From contig NZ_FNRD01000003.1 of the NCBI RefSeq assembly GCF_900107635.1, positions 1 through 64,000 on the forward strand: DNA of 64,000 nucleotides, read 5' to 3'. Within the stretch, counting starts at the first letter, position 1; every line of letters starts with the position of its first letter. The translations under genes were made by a program, and so were the position numbers. Of this stretch, positions 1-9,700 are shown piece by piece. The notes beneath the pieces were generated by a model that was given only the letters and a program-made list of their open reading frames with translations, was not told where the DNA came from and made no database searches. This DNA comes from Flavobacterium gillisiae. GTDB lineage: Bacteria; Bacteroidota; Bacteroidia; Flavobacteriales; Flavobacteriaceae.

Positions 1-2
1 CG

Positions 3-614
3 GATACAATTATCAATACCGACTTTGCTAAATTAATTGCCCAGCAATCGAAAGATATTTGGAACGGTATTCTTGATGAATTAAATAAAAACTCCAATTA
101 CAATACTACTTTGCAATTAATTTTCATTACTGGTGATAATCACCTACTGCCGTCATTTTGCACAATATCACGATTATTATATAGCGATGAAATAATTGTA
201 AGTTCAGTATCAACCCTACTTGAAGACATGCGTATCATTAACGAACGTCTCTCTGGTTCAAAAATCCGTAGACAAAATGAAGTTACTGCGGTGCAAAATT
301 TACATGATTATATTTTAAGTCATCTAGATGAACCATTACCCACTTTACATTTCTTGACTCAAATGTTTGTTGTTGAAGAACATATATTAAAAAATGGTTT
401 TAGAACTTTTTTTAAAACCAGTGTCTATAACTTTTATCAAGAGGAACGCTTGAAAAGAGCAAATCTAATGATCCGGCAAACATCTGTTTCTTTAAAAGAA
501 ATAGCATATCTGAATGGCTTTAAGGGCTATCTTAATTTCTATAAAGCCTTCAAAAAAAGATTTGGCTACAAACCAAGTGATCTTTCAAGACCTGAAGAAG
601 ATCTTCAACCCTAA
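3..614 (+). CDS. AraC-family transcriptional regulator, C-terminal part (5' end outside window)
   Basis: The reading frame is open to the left window edge, so the start lies outside and only about 203 residues are seen. The last 100 residues form an AraC-type double helix-turn-helix: a leader helix (HDYILSHLDEPLP), a first HTH around FRTFFKTSVYNFYQEERLKRA, and a second around SLKEIAYLNGFKGYLNFYKAFKKRFGYKPS. The second HTH carries the usual AraC signature, and FGYKPS matches the common FGxxPS ending. The upstream part is not recognisable as a known sensor domain. The gene is followed on the same strand, about 100 bases on, by a MauE/DoxX-like membrane gene, so it may control the peptide-uptake locus at 714-9834. 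That regulatory role is inference. Confidence 0.85.
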   Translation, partial: DTIINTDFAKLIAQQSKDIWNGILDELNKNSNYNTTLQLIFITGDNHLLPSFCTISRLLYSDEIIVSSVSTLLEDMRIINERLSGSKIRRQNEVTAVQNLHDYILSHLDEPLPTLHFLTQMFVVEEHILKNGFRTFFKTSVYNFYQEERLKRANLMIRQTSVSLKEIAYLNGFKGYLNFYKAFKKRFGYKPSDLSRPEEDLQP

Positions 615-713
615 TACTTTTGCACAATTTCATTATTTGAATAACGAAATTCCTGATTTGCATAATGTTATATGTTTTTTATTTACAATTTTACACTACT
701 AAAAAATAGTAAA

Positions 714-1424
714 ATGAAACTAACAGCTACAAATAGAGAGAAATTAAAAAGCACCATCAACTATTTATTCATACTGCTTTTTGTTTATGCCGCAGTAAGC
801 AAAACACTTGATTTTCAAAATTTTCAGGCTCAATTAGGATTATCTCCATTATTAAGCGCATTTGCTGATTATGTTTCCATTGGGGTCATATTGGTAGAAG
901 TTTTAATTGCTGTCCTAATCGCAATACCACGGTTTCGGCTAATAGGATTATACAGTGCCTTTAGTCTGATGGTAATGTTCTCCACTTATATCTTTATCAT
1001 TTTAAACTACAGCTCATTTATCCCTTGCTCCTGTGGTGGAATACTAGAAAAAATGACTTGGAAACAGCATTTGATTTTCAATCTTATTTTTGTTTTATTG
1101 GCAGCAACAAGCATTGCGTTAACAAAAACAAAAGCACCCACAAAAAACATCCTAATCAGATTGGGAGGATGTGCTCTTCTTAGTGTAGCAGTCGTTGCAG
1201 TACTCTTTTTGATGTCCGAAGAAATGATCCAACATAAAAATAGTTTTATCCGTCGCTTCCCTCATGCTGCTGCAACTAAGACTGGAGAAATAGATTTAAA
1301 ATATAGCGGCTATTATTTCGCTGGAGCTACTTCAGACAAAATCTATCTTGCTAATTACACCGCTCCTTTGCAAATTAGTGTTATCGATTCTAATATACGG
1401 CAAAACAATCACTTTGCGTATTAG
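714..1424 (+). CDS. MauE/DoxX-family redox-associated membrane protein (separated from its C-terminal domain by a frameshift)
   Basis: The ATG at 714 starts a hydrophobic protein with about five membrane segments, as in the MauE branch of the DoxX superfamily. A CxC motif (FIPCSCGG) lies between two membrane helices, at the site where these proteins carry a redox-active cysteine pair. MauE-like proteins are linked to disulfide formation or reduction of exported partners; the partner here is unknown. An in-frame ATG at 672 exists, but the 14 extra residues look like noncoding sequence. After the last helix the chain enters a soluble domain (IDLKYSGYYFAGATSDKIYLANYTAPLQISVIDSN) and stops abruptly at 1424. 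The same domain continues in the +1 frame in the next entry, so the gene is probably one ORF broken near 1400. Confidence 0.75.
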   Translation: MKLTATNREKLKSTINYLFILLFVYAAVSKTLDFQNFQAQLGLSPLLSAFADYVSIGVILVEVLIAVLIAIPRFRLIGLYSAFSLMVMFSTYIFIILNYSSFIPCSCGGILEKMTWKQHLIFNLIFVLLAATSIALTKTKAPTKNILIRLGGCALLSVAVVAVLFLMSEEMIQHKNSFIRRFPHAAATKTGEIDLKYSGYYFAGATSDKIYLANYTAPLQISVIDSNIRQNNHFAY

Positions 1425-2226
1425 CGACGATAATTTCCCTTTTCGTTCCGTACAGATCAAAGTACTGCCTCCTTATTTCTATGTACTCGACGGAACGGTT
1501 CCAATCATTTTCAAGGGGAGAACCTCTGATTGGAAAGCATACCCTTTACAAAAGGGATACAGCTACTTTTCAAAAGCAGAACCAATCAATTCCAACACGA
1601 TCCTATTTCGTGCACAGCAACAAAAAACAGGAGAAAATATCCTTGGTGTATTTAAATTGGGGGACACTGTATTGACAAGTTATGCCCCTACCCTTCTAGA
1701 GAAGCAAATTGATGGTTTCTTCGATACAGATGGAACCTTACAATATAGCAATCAATTAAAAAAAATGGTTTACGTCTACAGATATAGAAACCAATTTATC
1801 GTAACAAATGATGCTCTACAACTGAATTACCGCGGCAATACCATCGACACTACTAAAAAGGCGCACTTAAAAATTATGTATAACAACAAATCAGGAGATC
1901 GTAAACTGGGAGGAACTCCATATATAGTGAACGCCTCGACTGCTTTAGATGGAAATTTACTCTTTGTAAATTCTGCCCTTAGAGGAAAATATGAATCCGA
2001 AACCATGTGGAAAGAAGCAGCTGTTGTTGATGTTTATGATATCAGTCAAAACAGCTATCAGACAAGCTTTTACATTTATAATATTGGAAATGAAAAGATG
2101 AAAACATTTATGGTTACAGGAAACAATTTATATGTGATCATCGGTCAAAATCTTCACAAATATCACTTAGGTAAAGCCATTATTAACAGCAGTACTACTA
2201 TAAGAACCAAAGAAGCAGATAAATGA
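1348..2226 (+). pseudogene. C-terminal soluble domain of the MauE-like protein, out of frame (start codon not genuine)
   Basis: This frame encodes about 275 residues, rich in beta strands, that continue the soluble domain begun in the preceding gene. The upstream frame ends DSNIRQ-NNHFAY-stop, while this frame picks up as KTITLRISDDNFPFRSVQIKV. Removing one A from the AAAA run near 1402-1405 would read IRQTITLRISDDNF without a break. The apparent ATG at 1348 lies well inside the upstream coding sequence and its first residues make no sense as a protein start. The domain has periodic short strands (YVLDGTVPIIFKG, LEKQIDGFFDTDGTLQY, LYVIIGQNLHKYHL) suggesting a beta-propeller-like fold outside the membrane. 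This could be a real frameshift mutation or a sequencing error in a homopolymer. Confidence 0.6.
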
Positions 2227-2319
2227 CCTCAAAAATATACCGGCCAGTATCAGGGGTGCGATCGAAAACCTGTAAAAAAGAGTAGATCATTATTTTTTTA
2301 AATTCTAATATTTAATATC

Positions 2320-2589
2320 ATGAAAACAACAATTGTAAAAATGTTGATGCCTGTAGCAGCCTTTGTGCTTGCCAGTGCAGGTGCCGTTAGTACGAATGCC
2401 AGTCATTCGTTGAAATCTTCAACGGCTTTAGTGCCAGGCTATATTCATAGCGCTATGCCCTGTCAGCCTTCTATCCAATGCAATCAATCTGGCAGTTTCG
2501 TCTGTCAGACAAACATTACCTCAGGCCCTCAGGTTTTTGGTAAGGATGCAGCTGGACCCGGTTGTGCGGTAACGTTGTACAGACCGTAG
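2320..2589 (+). CDS. Small secreted four-cysteine protein, DUF6520-like
   Basis: An 89-residue protein with a clear N-terminal signal sequence (MKTTIVKMLMPVAAFVLASAGAV, cleavage probably after residue 20-27) and a mature part of about 65 residues carrying four cysteines at positions 48, 54, 62 and 82. The layout (KT-rich start, Ala/Val-rich signal, short Cys/Gly/Asn-rich tail) matches small Bacteroidota proteins annotated as DUF6520, which have no known function. It follows the MauE-like redox gene by about 90 bases and ends just before a strong terminator, and it faces the S9 peptidase/SusD/SusC operon. The even number of cysteines next to a redox membrane protein suggests disulfide bonding after export; this is inference. 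Family assignment is by resemblance only. Confidence 0.7.
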   Translation: MKTTIVKMLMPVAAFVLASAGAVSTNASHSLKSSTALVPGYIHSAMPCQPSIQCNQSGSFVCQTNITSGPQVFGKDAAGPGCAVTLYRP

Positions 2590-2617
2590 ATTTGATTTTA
2601 ATTAAGTAAATCAGATG

Positions 2618-2655
2618 ATGCAGTTCCTGAATAGTTCGGGAACTGCATTTTTTCA
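2618..2655 (+). terminator. Rho-independent terminator after the small secreted protein gene
   Basis: ATGCAGTTCC at 2618-2627 pairs perfectly with GGAACTGCAT at 2639-2648, leaving an 11-base loop, and is followed by a run of T. It separates the plus-strand unit from the convergent minus-strand S9 peptidase gene and may serve both directions. Confidence 0.85.
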
Positions 2656-2685
2656 TCTAATGATTAATAAGATGGATATCGCAAA

Positions 2686-5340
2686 TTAATCAGCAACGCC
2701 CTTATTAATCCATTCAATAGCCTTTTTGTCTTTCAAGTAATAATCAAACCAGTCTTGAGTCTTATTAGTAATATCGATCTGATTATCCAAACCAAAAATG
2801 GCGTGCCCTTCATCAGGATAAAGTAACATAATGTTCTTCTTCCCTAAACGACGTAATGCTAAATAAAACTCCATATTCTGATGCCAATCTACTTGAAAAT
2901 CCAATTTTCCTGACCATAACAATACTGGTGTTTGAATATTCGACGCATGCACGATGGGAGAATTACGATAATAGGCTTGTTGATCATCATAAAATGATTT
3001 CCCCATTCGCCATTGCTGGGTTTCAGAGCGCCACATATCAGGTTTACTCTTGAAGTTACCCATGGTCAGGTACCAACTTACCATATCGGAAACTCCTGCT
3101 CCAGAAACAGCAGCAGCAAAAATATCCGTCTGAGTAATGATAAAATTAGTTTCATATCCACCAAAGGAATGCCCCGTCAATCCAATTTTATCTTTATCAA
3201 TGATCCCCATATCAATAACCTTCTGGGTTGCTGCTACTACACAATCTAAGGCTGATATTCCAGTGTCCCCCTTAACATGAATAATATCCGGTAGTAAAAC
3301 AAAATACCCCCTAGTCGTAAAATTGGTCACGTTAAAACCTCCCATATTGAGCATAGACGGATTTTCATACTGAAAAAGGTCCCGAGATTGTTTTTCATAA
3401 GGATAGACAACCATCGGGTATTTTTGCATGGGATCATAATTTGCTGGATAAAATAAGGCACCGTTCAATGATTGTCCTATACTATTTGAATAATGGATCA
3501 TTCGTGAAGTCCCCCAATAATAATTTTTCTGCTGGACATTCGTCTCCAGAAAAGTTTGCTTATCAAAATCTGGAGCAGAAAGTATGATGAGACTTGGAGA
3601 TTTATCAAAGGCCATTTGGCGACAAACATATGTTTCACTGCTTGATGCCTTAGATAACTGGTCAAAAGCGCCACTACCATAAGCCAATAATTTCTCTGCA
3701 GTTTTAGTGCTCCAGAGAAAGTATCCCTTGAAACCATCTACAGTACCTGTTGCGGTCAATACCAACTGTTTTGTTAGATCATAAGTGAGACTGTTCCGTC
3801 CATTATATAGTAACGAACCTTCCGCACTTGAAATTTTAGATAAGCGGAAACTGATATTCTTTTCCCGTCCCTTCGTTATTCTTCTTTTTAAGCCACTTTC
3901 AGGATTGATGATCCAAATATCAAATTGGTCATATACAATTAACTCATTATCTAACGTCCAGCCGGGGTTTCCAAAAGAAGTAATGTCATTGCCTGGATCA
4001 AGAGACTCGTTATCCCATTCCATTGGCATGCCTTTGGTGAGATTGCTGGAGGTCGATTTTGCAATATCATATACCCACCAATTTTTGTCTCTGTAATAAC
4101 AAATGTATTTTTCATTACTAGATAGACCCATCTGTGCCACGTCACCAGATTGCTTTCTCAGCCATGGAGTGCTTTCTCCAGTGGCTATATTAGTAATATA
4201 ATAGTCCATGTCACCATACATCTTATATTGCGGTTCGTATGCAGCTGGATTGGCCGTTATCGCATAGTTCTGTTTTGAGGTTAGCATAATCCATGGCAAT
4301 TCATTAGTGCTAATCTGACGGTATATTTTTTTCTTTGGAAACCAGACGGCAATCTTTGCTGTTTTTTCATTACCCTCAAGCTGCTGTGCTAAAGGATAAA
4401 GAAATTTATCATTTCCATTCCAAACTTGTACTTTATCAGTAGTCTCAGGCAGATTGATGTAAGACTGTTTTTTTATACCAAAAAATACCTTGCTGCCATC
4501 ATCGGAAATAGTCAGCTCCATTATATCATGATTAACAATTCCCATCGATGCAGGAAAATCCTTTTCCTTTTCAGGAATAAAAGAATACAGCGAATCATTT
4601 TTCACGCTGTAAAATAGGATTTCATTTTTAATACCATTGGAGTCAGAGCGTTCTTTAAGAAAAGCGATACTTTCATCCTTTTGCTGCCAAACCAAATTAT
4701 AAAAACCGGAACACTGAGCCGCCGCAATTATTGTATTAGTATAGCCTTTTTCGAAAGACAACATTTTAACAATGCTTTTGCTTTTATCTTTATAGTTAAA
4801 AACCAGTTTGTCGGCTTTATGGCTCACACTGAACTGATCAACACCCGTAAAAGTATCGGTAGTAGTTTTTTCAAGATTTCGTATGACAAGCGAACTTGTC
4901 TGGTCCTTTTCCTTTTTAATGAACGCGAAGTAGGAGCCGTTTGCTAAAAAAGCATAACTGCTCACATTAGGCATTACTTCCTTATTTCCATTTTTTAGAT
5001 TAATTAGATGAAGCGCCCCATCTGAAGATAAGCAGGCAAACCATTGCTTCTCCGTAAAATTACCTCGGTAACCGGACGGAATTACGTAGGTCGTTTTTTT
5101 AGCTTTGTTTTTAACAAACAGGGTGTCAGAAATCCCTGGATACTCTAAACTGTAACTGACCCATTTACCATCAGCTGAAAGTTGATCAACAGCTAGCGTA
5201 TTCCATAGATGATAATCTGCTTCCTTAAGATTTTTTTTCATCTGGACCTGCCCACTTAGAAGGCAGGAAACAGACAAAAATAACCAATTCAAAATAAAAA
5301 ACTTTCTCTTATATCGATATATCGTATTTTGCTTTTTCAT
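2686..5340 (-). CDS. S9-family serine peptidase (prolyl oligopeptidase / dipeptidyl aminopeptidase type)
   Basis: 884 residues with an N-terminal signal sequence (about residues 1-31, ending LLSGQVQ), so it is exported. Residues about 40-600 are a beta-propeller-like segment with repeated WD/DG-type strands, and the last 250 residues are an alpha/beta hydrolase domain. The catalytic triad is readable: Ser725 in GHSFGG, Asp814 in SGKLDFQVD and His846 in DEGHAIFG. Family members cleave short peptides, often after proline. It is the last gene of a susC-susD-peptidase operon, only 9 bases after susD, so its likely job is trimming peptides at or inside the outer membrane during uptake. The substrate is unknown; the nearby small cysteine-rich protein is a candidate by position only. 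Confidence 0.93.
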   Translation of the reverse strand: MKKQNTIYRYKRKFFILNWLFLSVSCLLSGQVQMKKNLKEADYHLWNTLAVDQLSADGKWVSYSLEYPGISDTLFVKNKAKKTTYVIPSGYRGNFTEKQWFACLSSDGALHLINLKNGNKEVMPNVSSYAFLANGSYFAFIKKEKDQTSSLVIRNLEKTTTDTFTGVDQFSVSHKADKLVFNYKDKSKSIVKMLSFEKGYTNTIIAAAQCSGFYNLVWQQKDESIAFLKERSDSNGIKNEILFYSVKNDSLYSFIPEKEKDFPASMGIVNHDIMELTISDDGSKVFFGIKKQSYINLPETTDKVQVWNGNDKFLYPLAQQLEGNEKTAKIAVWFPKKKIYRQISTNELPWIMLTSKQNYAITANPAAYEPQYKMYGDMDYYITNIATGESTPWLRKQSGDVAQMGLSSNEKYICYYRDKNWWVYDIAKSTSSNLTKGMPMEWDNESLDPGNDITSFGNPGWTLDNELIVYDQFDIWIINPESGLKRRITKGREKNISFRLSKISSAEGSLLYNGRNSLTYDLTKQLVLTATGTVDGFKGYFLWSTKTAEKLLAYGSGAFDQLSKASSSETYVCRQMAFDKSPSLIILSAPDFDKQTFLETNVQQKNYYWGTSRMIHYSNSIGQSLNGALFYPANYDPMQKYPMVVYPYEKQSRDLFQYENPSMLNMGGFNVTNFTTRGYFVLLPDIIHVKGDTGISALDCVVAATQKVIDMGIIDKDKIGLTGHSFGGYETNFIITQTDIFAAAVSGAGVSDMVSWYLTMGNFKSKPDMWRSETQQWRMGKSFYDDQQAYYRNSPIVHASNIQTPVLLWSGKLDFQVDWHQNMEFYLALRRLGKKNIMLLYPDEGHAIFGLDNQIDITNKTQDWFDYYLKDKKAIEWINKGVAD

Positions 5341-5349
5341 AAACGTAGA

Positions 5350-6780
5350 TTAATAGCCCGCATTTTGCGGTCTCAAATTAGGATTAGCAATCAGTTCAGT
5401 TGATGGCAATGGCCATAAAATATCGGTGCTGTTCCAGCCTACCTTAACACCCGATAATGTCGCGTCAAGTTGTGCCGTTCTCTTCAAATCAAAAAAACGT
5501 TGCCCCTGTTCGGTAAAAAATTCCAACCTTCTTTCCGCTAAAACCGCTGTAATAATTTCTTCTGAGGTAATGGCTTCAGTATCGTCTAATCCCGCTGTAT
5601 TTCTGATTTTATTTAGATCTTCTTTAGCGCCAATCAAATCACCTTGATGAGCACGGGCTTCTGCTCTAATTAGGTACTGCTCGGCTAGGCGAAAAACAAT
5701 CGAATATTCAACGGATGATCCTGTGAAACCCATTTCTTTGTATTTATTAGCGTAATGCCATACATTCGTCCCTGATGTAATGGTGCCAATCCAGTGAATT
5801 TTGCGTTGGTCTCCAGAAGAAAATGCACTTACCAGCGCATTACTAAGAGCCACAAAAGGAGGAGGTCCACTGCTAAAAAGAAACGTACTTCCCTCATCTG
5901 TATTCGCTCCCTCAACCTTAGGTATAAATTGCCAGATCGTCGTCGTACTTTCTTTTAGGAATATCTTATCTAAATCGGTTTCCCATACATAAAGAGAGCT
6001 ATTTAATACAGCCGAAGCACTATTAGAGGCTTCCGCCCAAGAGCGATTATAGAGAAATACCCTTGCCAATAATGCGTTGGCGGTACTTCTATTAGGAAGT
6101 GTACGATCTGCGGTACGATACTCTTCTGGTAAAAGAGTGGAAGCATCATTTAGATCTGAAATAATCTGATCATAAACCTGCGACACAGGCATTCTGCCTA
6201 CCAATCGGTTCACTTGGTAATCTGTCACTGTTATATAGGGAATATCCCCATAGAGATTTGCCAGATAAAAGTGTACCAATGCCCTTATAAATTTTGCCTC
6301 TCCAATCAATTGACTTTTATCTGCAACTCCTAAGGCAACTGACTTCTGAACTCCTTCAATAATGGCATTTACCGCATAAATCTGATTGTAGCTCACATTC
6401 CATACATTGGATATATCGCTATTAGCGGCAAGCAGCGTGTTGTTGTAGAAATTCGATTCCGAATTAGTCGACCCTCCGTAAAAAGTAAGTTCATCAGCAT
6501 AAAGCCCTAATCGGCTTGAAATACCCATCGTACTTCCCGTCAGTATTCCACTATCCCTAAGTTTAGCATAGACATCAGCCAAAGCAGCATTTGCAGTGTT
6601 TTTATCCTCAAACACTTTTACACCTGTAAGCTGTGAATCAGGAAGACCAACTTCTACAAAATCGGTACAGGAAAAAAGGGTCATACTAAGGAATAACAAG
6701 TAAAGAAACGGCCTTTTATTGGCGAACAAACAAGCACAATAATGCCTTGTATTGGATTGATAGTTTATAGTTTTCATCAT
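5350..6780 (-). CDS. RagB/SusD-family nutrient-binding outer-membrane lipoprotein
   Basis: 476 residues. A signal peptide ends in a lipobox (LFSC, Cys38), followed by acidic or polar residues as expected for a surface lipoprotein. SusD features include the early TPR-like helices (TANAALADVYAKLRD, NQIYAVNAIIEGVQ, IGEAKFIRALVHFYLANLYGDIPYI), the AEARAHQGDLIGAKEDLNKIRNTAG helix pair, and the C-terminal LEFFTEQGQRFFDLKRT and WPLPSTELIANPNL segments. SusD proteins sit as a lid on the SusC channel and capture substrate at the cell surface. It lies 13 bases after susC and 9 before the S9 peptidase, so all three are one operon. The pairing with a peptidase instead of a glycoside hydrolase suggests peptide rather than glycan substrates. 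Confidence 0.95.
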   Translation of the reverse strand: MMKTINYQSNTRHYCACLFANKRPFLYLLFLSMTLFSCTDFVEVGLPDSQLTGVKVFEDKNTANAALADVYAKLRDSGILTGSTMGISSRLGLYADELTFYGGSTNSESNFYNNTLLAANSDISNVWNVSYNQIYAVNAIIEGVQKSVALGVADKSQLIGEAKFIRALVHFYLANLYGDIPYITVTDYQVNRLVGRMPVSQVYDQIISDLNDASTLLPEEYRTADRTLPNRSTANALLARVFLYNRSWAEASNSASAVLNSSLYVWETDLDKIFLKESTTTIWQFIPKVEGANTDEGSTFLFSSGPPPFVALSNALVSAFSSGDQRKIHWIGTITSGTNVWHYANKYKEMGFTGSSVEYSIVFRLAEQYLIRAEARAHQGDLIGAKEDLNKIRNTAGLDDTEAITSEEIITAVLAERRLEFFTEQGQRFFDLKRTAQLDATLSGVKVGWNSTDILWPLPSTELIANPNLRPQNAGY

Positions 6781-6792
6781 GGTTATTTTAAG

Positions 6793-9700
6793 TTAAAAAG
6801 TAAGCTGCACACCTAGGTTATAGGTCTTAAGAGGAGGTAAATAACCTGGGTTTCTAAATTCAGGATCCCCATTTTTATAGTTCGTGAAAGTCAAAATATT
6901 TTGTCCCTGTAGCGATATCTTACAGTGAACACTTTTACTCCAGTGCTGTGGAAGAGCATAGGATAAAGCAATATTTTTCAAACGGATATAAGAAGCATCA
7001 ACTACGCCAGCATCACTTAAGGTATAATTAGAATACGCTTGCACTATTTCACCATTTGTACCACTTGTAAATTGCTGAAAGGCGGTCGTGTCGCCAGACT
7101 GTTGCCAGCTATTGGCAATCGCTGCAGGCTGGTTATACATGCCCCCAGCATATCCTGCGGCATAATCCCAATTCTGCTGTTTGACAAATTGAAAAAGAAA
7201 ATCAAGCTGCCAACCGTAATAACTAAATTGGTTTTGGAGCCCACCAAAATACCTCGGGCTAAAATCAAGCACGGTCTGTTTATCATCCGGTGCCGAAATA
7301 ACACCATCACCATTCACATCCTCAAACTCATAAACACCCGTTTGCGGATTCAAGCCTGTAAAATGATAGGCCTTCTGAATATTTAATGAGTGACCAATCA
7401 CATAGGTTTCCGAATAAGACGAAGTAGACAAATCAGGAAATGACAAGAGTTTATTACGAGAAGTCGAAATATTAAAGTTGGTTATCCAACTAAAATGAGA
7501 ATCCTGAATGTTTTGTGTGCGCAAGGTAAATTCATACCCTTTGTTCTCAACAGTTGCATTCAAATTAGCATTCAATGAGGCAAAACCAGTTGTTCCCGGC
7601 AACGGAATTCCAACAAGCTGATTGGAAGAAAGGTTCTGATACCCCGCCGCAGTAAAGAAAATGCGGTCTTTAAGCAATCCTATTTCAAGAGCTACCTCCA
7701 ATTTTTTGTTTTTCTCCCAGCCAAAATTGGGGTTATACAGTCTCGTGGGCTGTAAACCGATAATCCCATGATAATTAGTTCCTGAAGAGGAATAAGTATC
7801 TAAGAATTGATAGTCTCCTATCTGGTCGTTACCGGTAATACCATAACTAGTTCTTAATTTTCCAAAGCTTAAAACCGATACTTTATCTTTTATAAGAGGT
7901 TCATCTGAGAAAACCCAAGCAGCACCTACAGCCCCAAAATTGGCAAAGCTATTCTCGGGCCCGAAGCGGCTGGAACCATCCCTCCTACCAGTCACATTAA
8001 GAATATAACGACTGTTTATATTATAATTAACCCTTGCAAAAAATGCAAGATACTTATACAACGTTTCGCTACTGTTATACACTGCTTTGTATGTCGAAGA
8101 GGAAAAGTCATGGATAAGGCTATTACTAGAAAATCCAAAACCAGCTTGGTACAACACATCTGATTTTTGATTTTGCATGGTGCTTCCCACCAAAACTTCC
8201 AATTTATCAGTGCCAAAATCTTTATGCCATTGGAGCTGTGGTTCTATAATCCAAGAGTGTCGCGCGGTATCATTAGTAAACAACGATGAATATTCTGGAC
8301 CTATGCCATAGGCTGGATTATATATTGTTGAGGGTACCGCTCGTGTTTCATCATTTCTCAAATCAGTAAACCCAAAGCTAGATTTCATCTGAAAACCAGG
8401 AAAAAATTCATAGGATAAAACACCATTACCAACAAGGTCAGCGGTAACTGACTTAAATTGTATATCCAGATTACTCAACGGATTTTGGAAAGTACCATTT
8501 TCCCAATTCAAATTACCCTCGGCATCATAAAGTGCTGGAGCATTTGGTGAGATTGTCGCTGCAATTCGTGTCAAATCAAATCCAGGCTGGATATTATTCT
8601 GTGAGATATACCCCGCTGAAAAACTAACTTTTAACTTTTTGTCCTCAGACTGATGATTCATACTAAAATGCAACCCTCCTTTTTTATACCTGAAATCACC
8701 CGCAAATACGGTGGTTTCATTACGGTAATTCCCACTCAACAAAAACTGCGTTAAGGAAGATCCACCTGAAACAGTGGCTTGAATACCAGTAATTAGCGCC
8801 GTGCCTCCAAGCAACTCTTTCTGCCAGTTGGTGTTTCTATTTTGATCCCAGGTACCATCGACATCATACGCATCATAGGGATAGGGAGTAATTCCATCGT
8901 TGGTAAAAGCCTGCCTACGCATGGCCAAATACTGCTTGGTGTTCATCAAGTCAATGAATTTTGTGGCACTCCCCTTCCCTGTCGAGCTATTGATCGTTAC
9001 AGTTGTTTTGCCTTCCTTCCCTTTTTTAGTGGTAATAAGCACTACGCCATTCGCTCCTCTTGAGCCATAAATTGCCGTTGCATCAGCATCCTTAAGAACT
9101 TCAATACTTTCAATAGATGCAGGATCAATACTATTTAACGGGCTTGTTGTAGAAGGCGTACCCACCGAAGTTTGGTTGTAACCAATGCTTTCCGATGAAT
9201 ACGGAACGCCATCTATTACATACAAAGGAGCATTCCCCTGAGTTCGCAGGCTATTTTGCCCTCGTATCTGAATATCAAAACCGCCACCAGGAACGCCACT
9301 AGTCTGTGTTACATTTACACCAGCCATCCTTCCTTGCATTACAGCAAGTACATTTGTGACTGGTTGCGTTTCAATAGCCGCCGCCGTAATTCTAGCAATA
9401 CTTCCAGTACGTTCACTTTCTTTTACACTATAATAACCCGCATTAACTTTCACTTCCTGCAAGTTAGTAGCAGTTTCTTGCAACTGGATATTAAGTATTG
9501 TTTGATTATTGACAGCGACAGCAATCGTTTTGTATCCTATAAAGGAAAACACCAGCACATCTGTAGGCAAAGCATTTATGGAGTATTGTCCATCAAAATC
9601 AGTAAGGACTGTCGTATTATTCCTTTTTAAATGTACAGTAACTCCAGGTAAAGGATTTCCCTTATCCGTTACAGTTCCCGTAATTTGTTGTTGTTGGCTT

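Noticed and set aside
1348..1450. ATG at 1348 as a genuine start of a second protein
   Set aside because: It lies inside the coding sequence of the MauE-like gene, and the first 24 residues do not resemble a signal peptide or domain start. The frameshift explanation is better.
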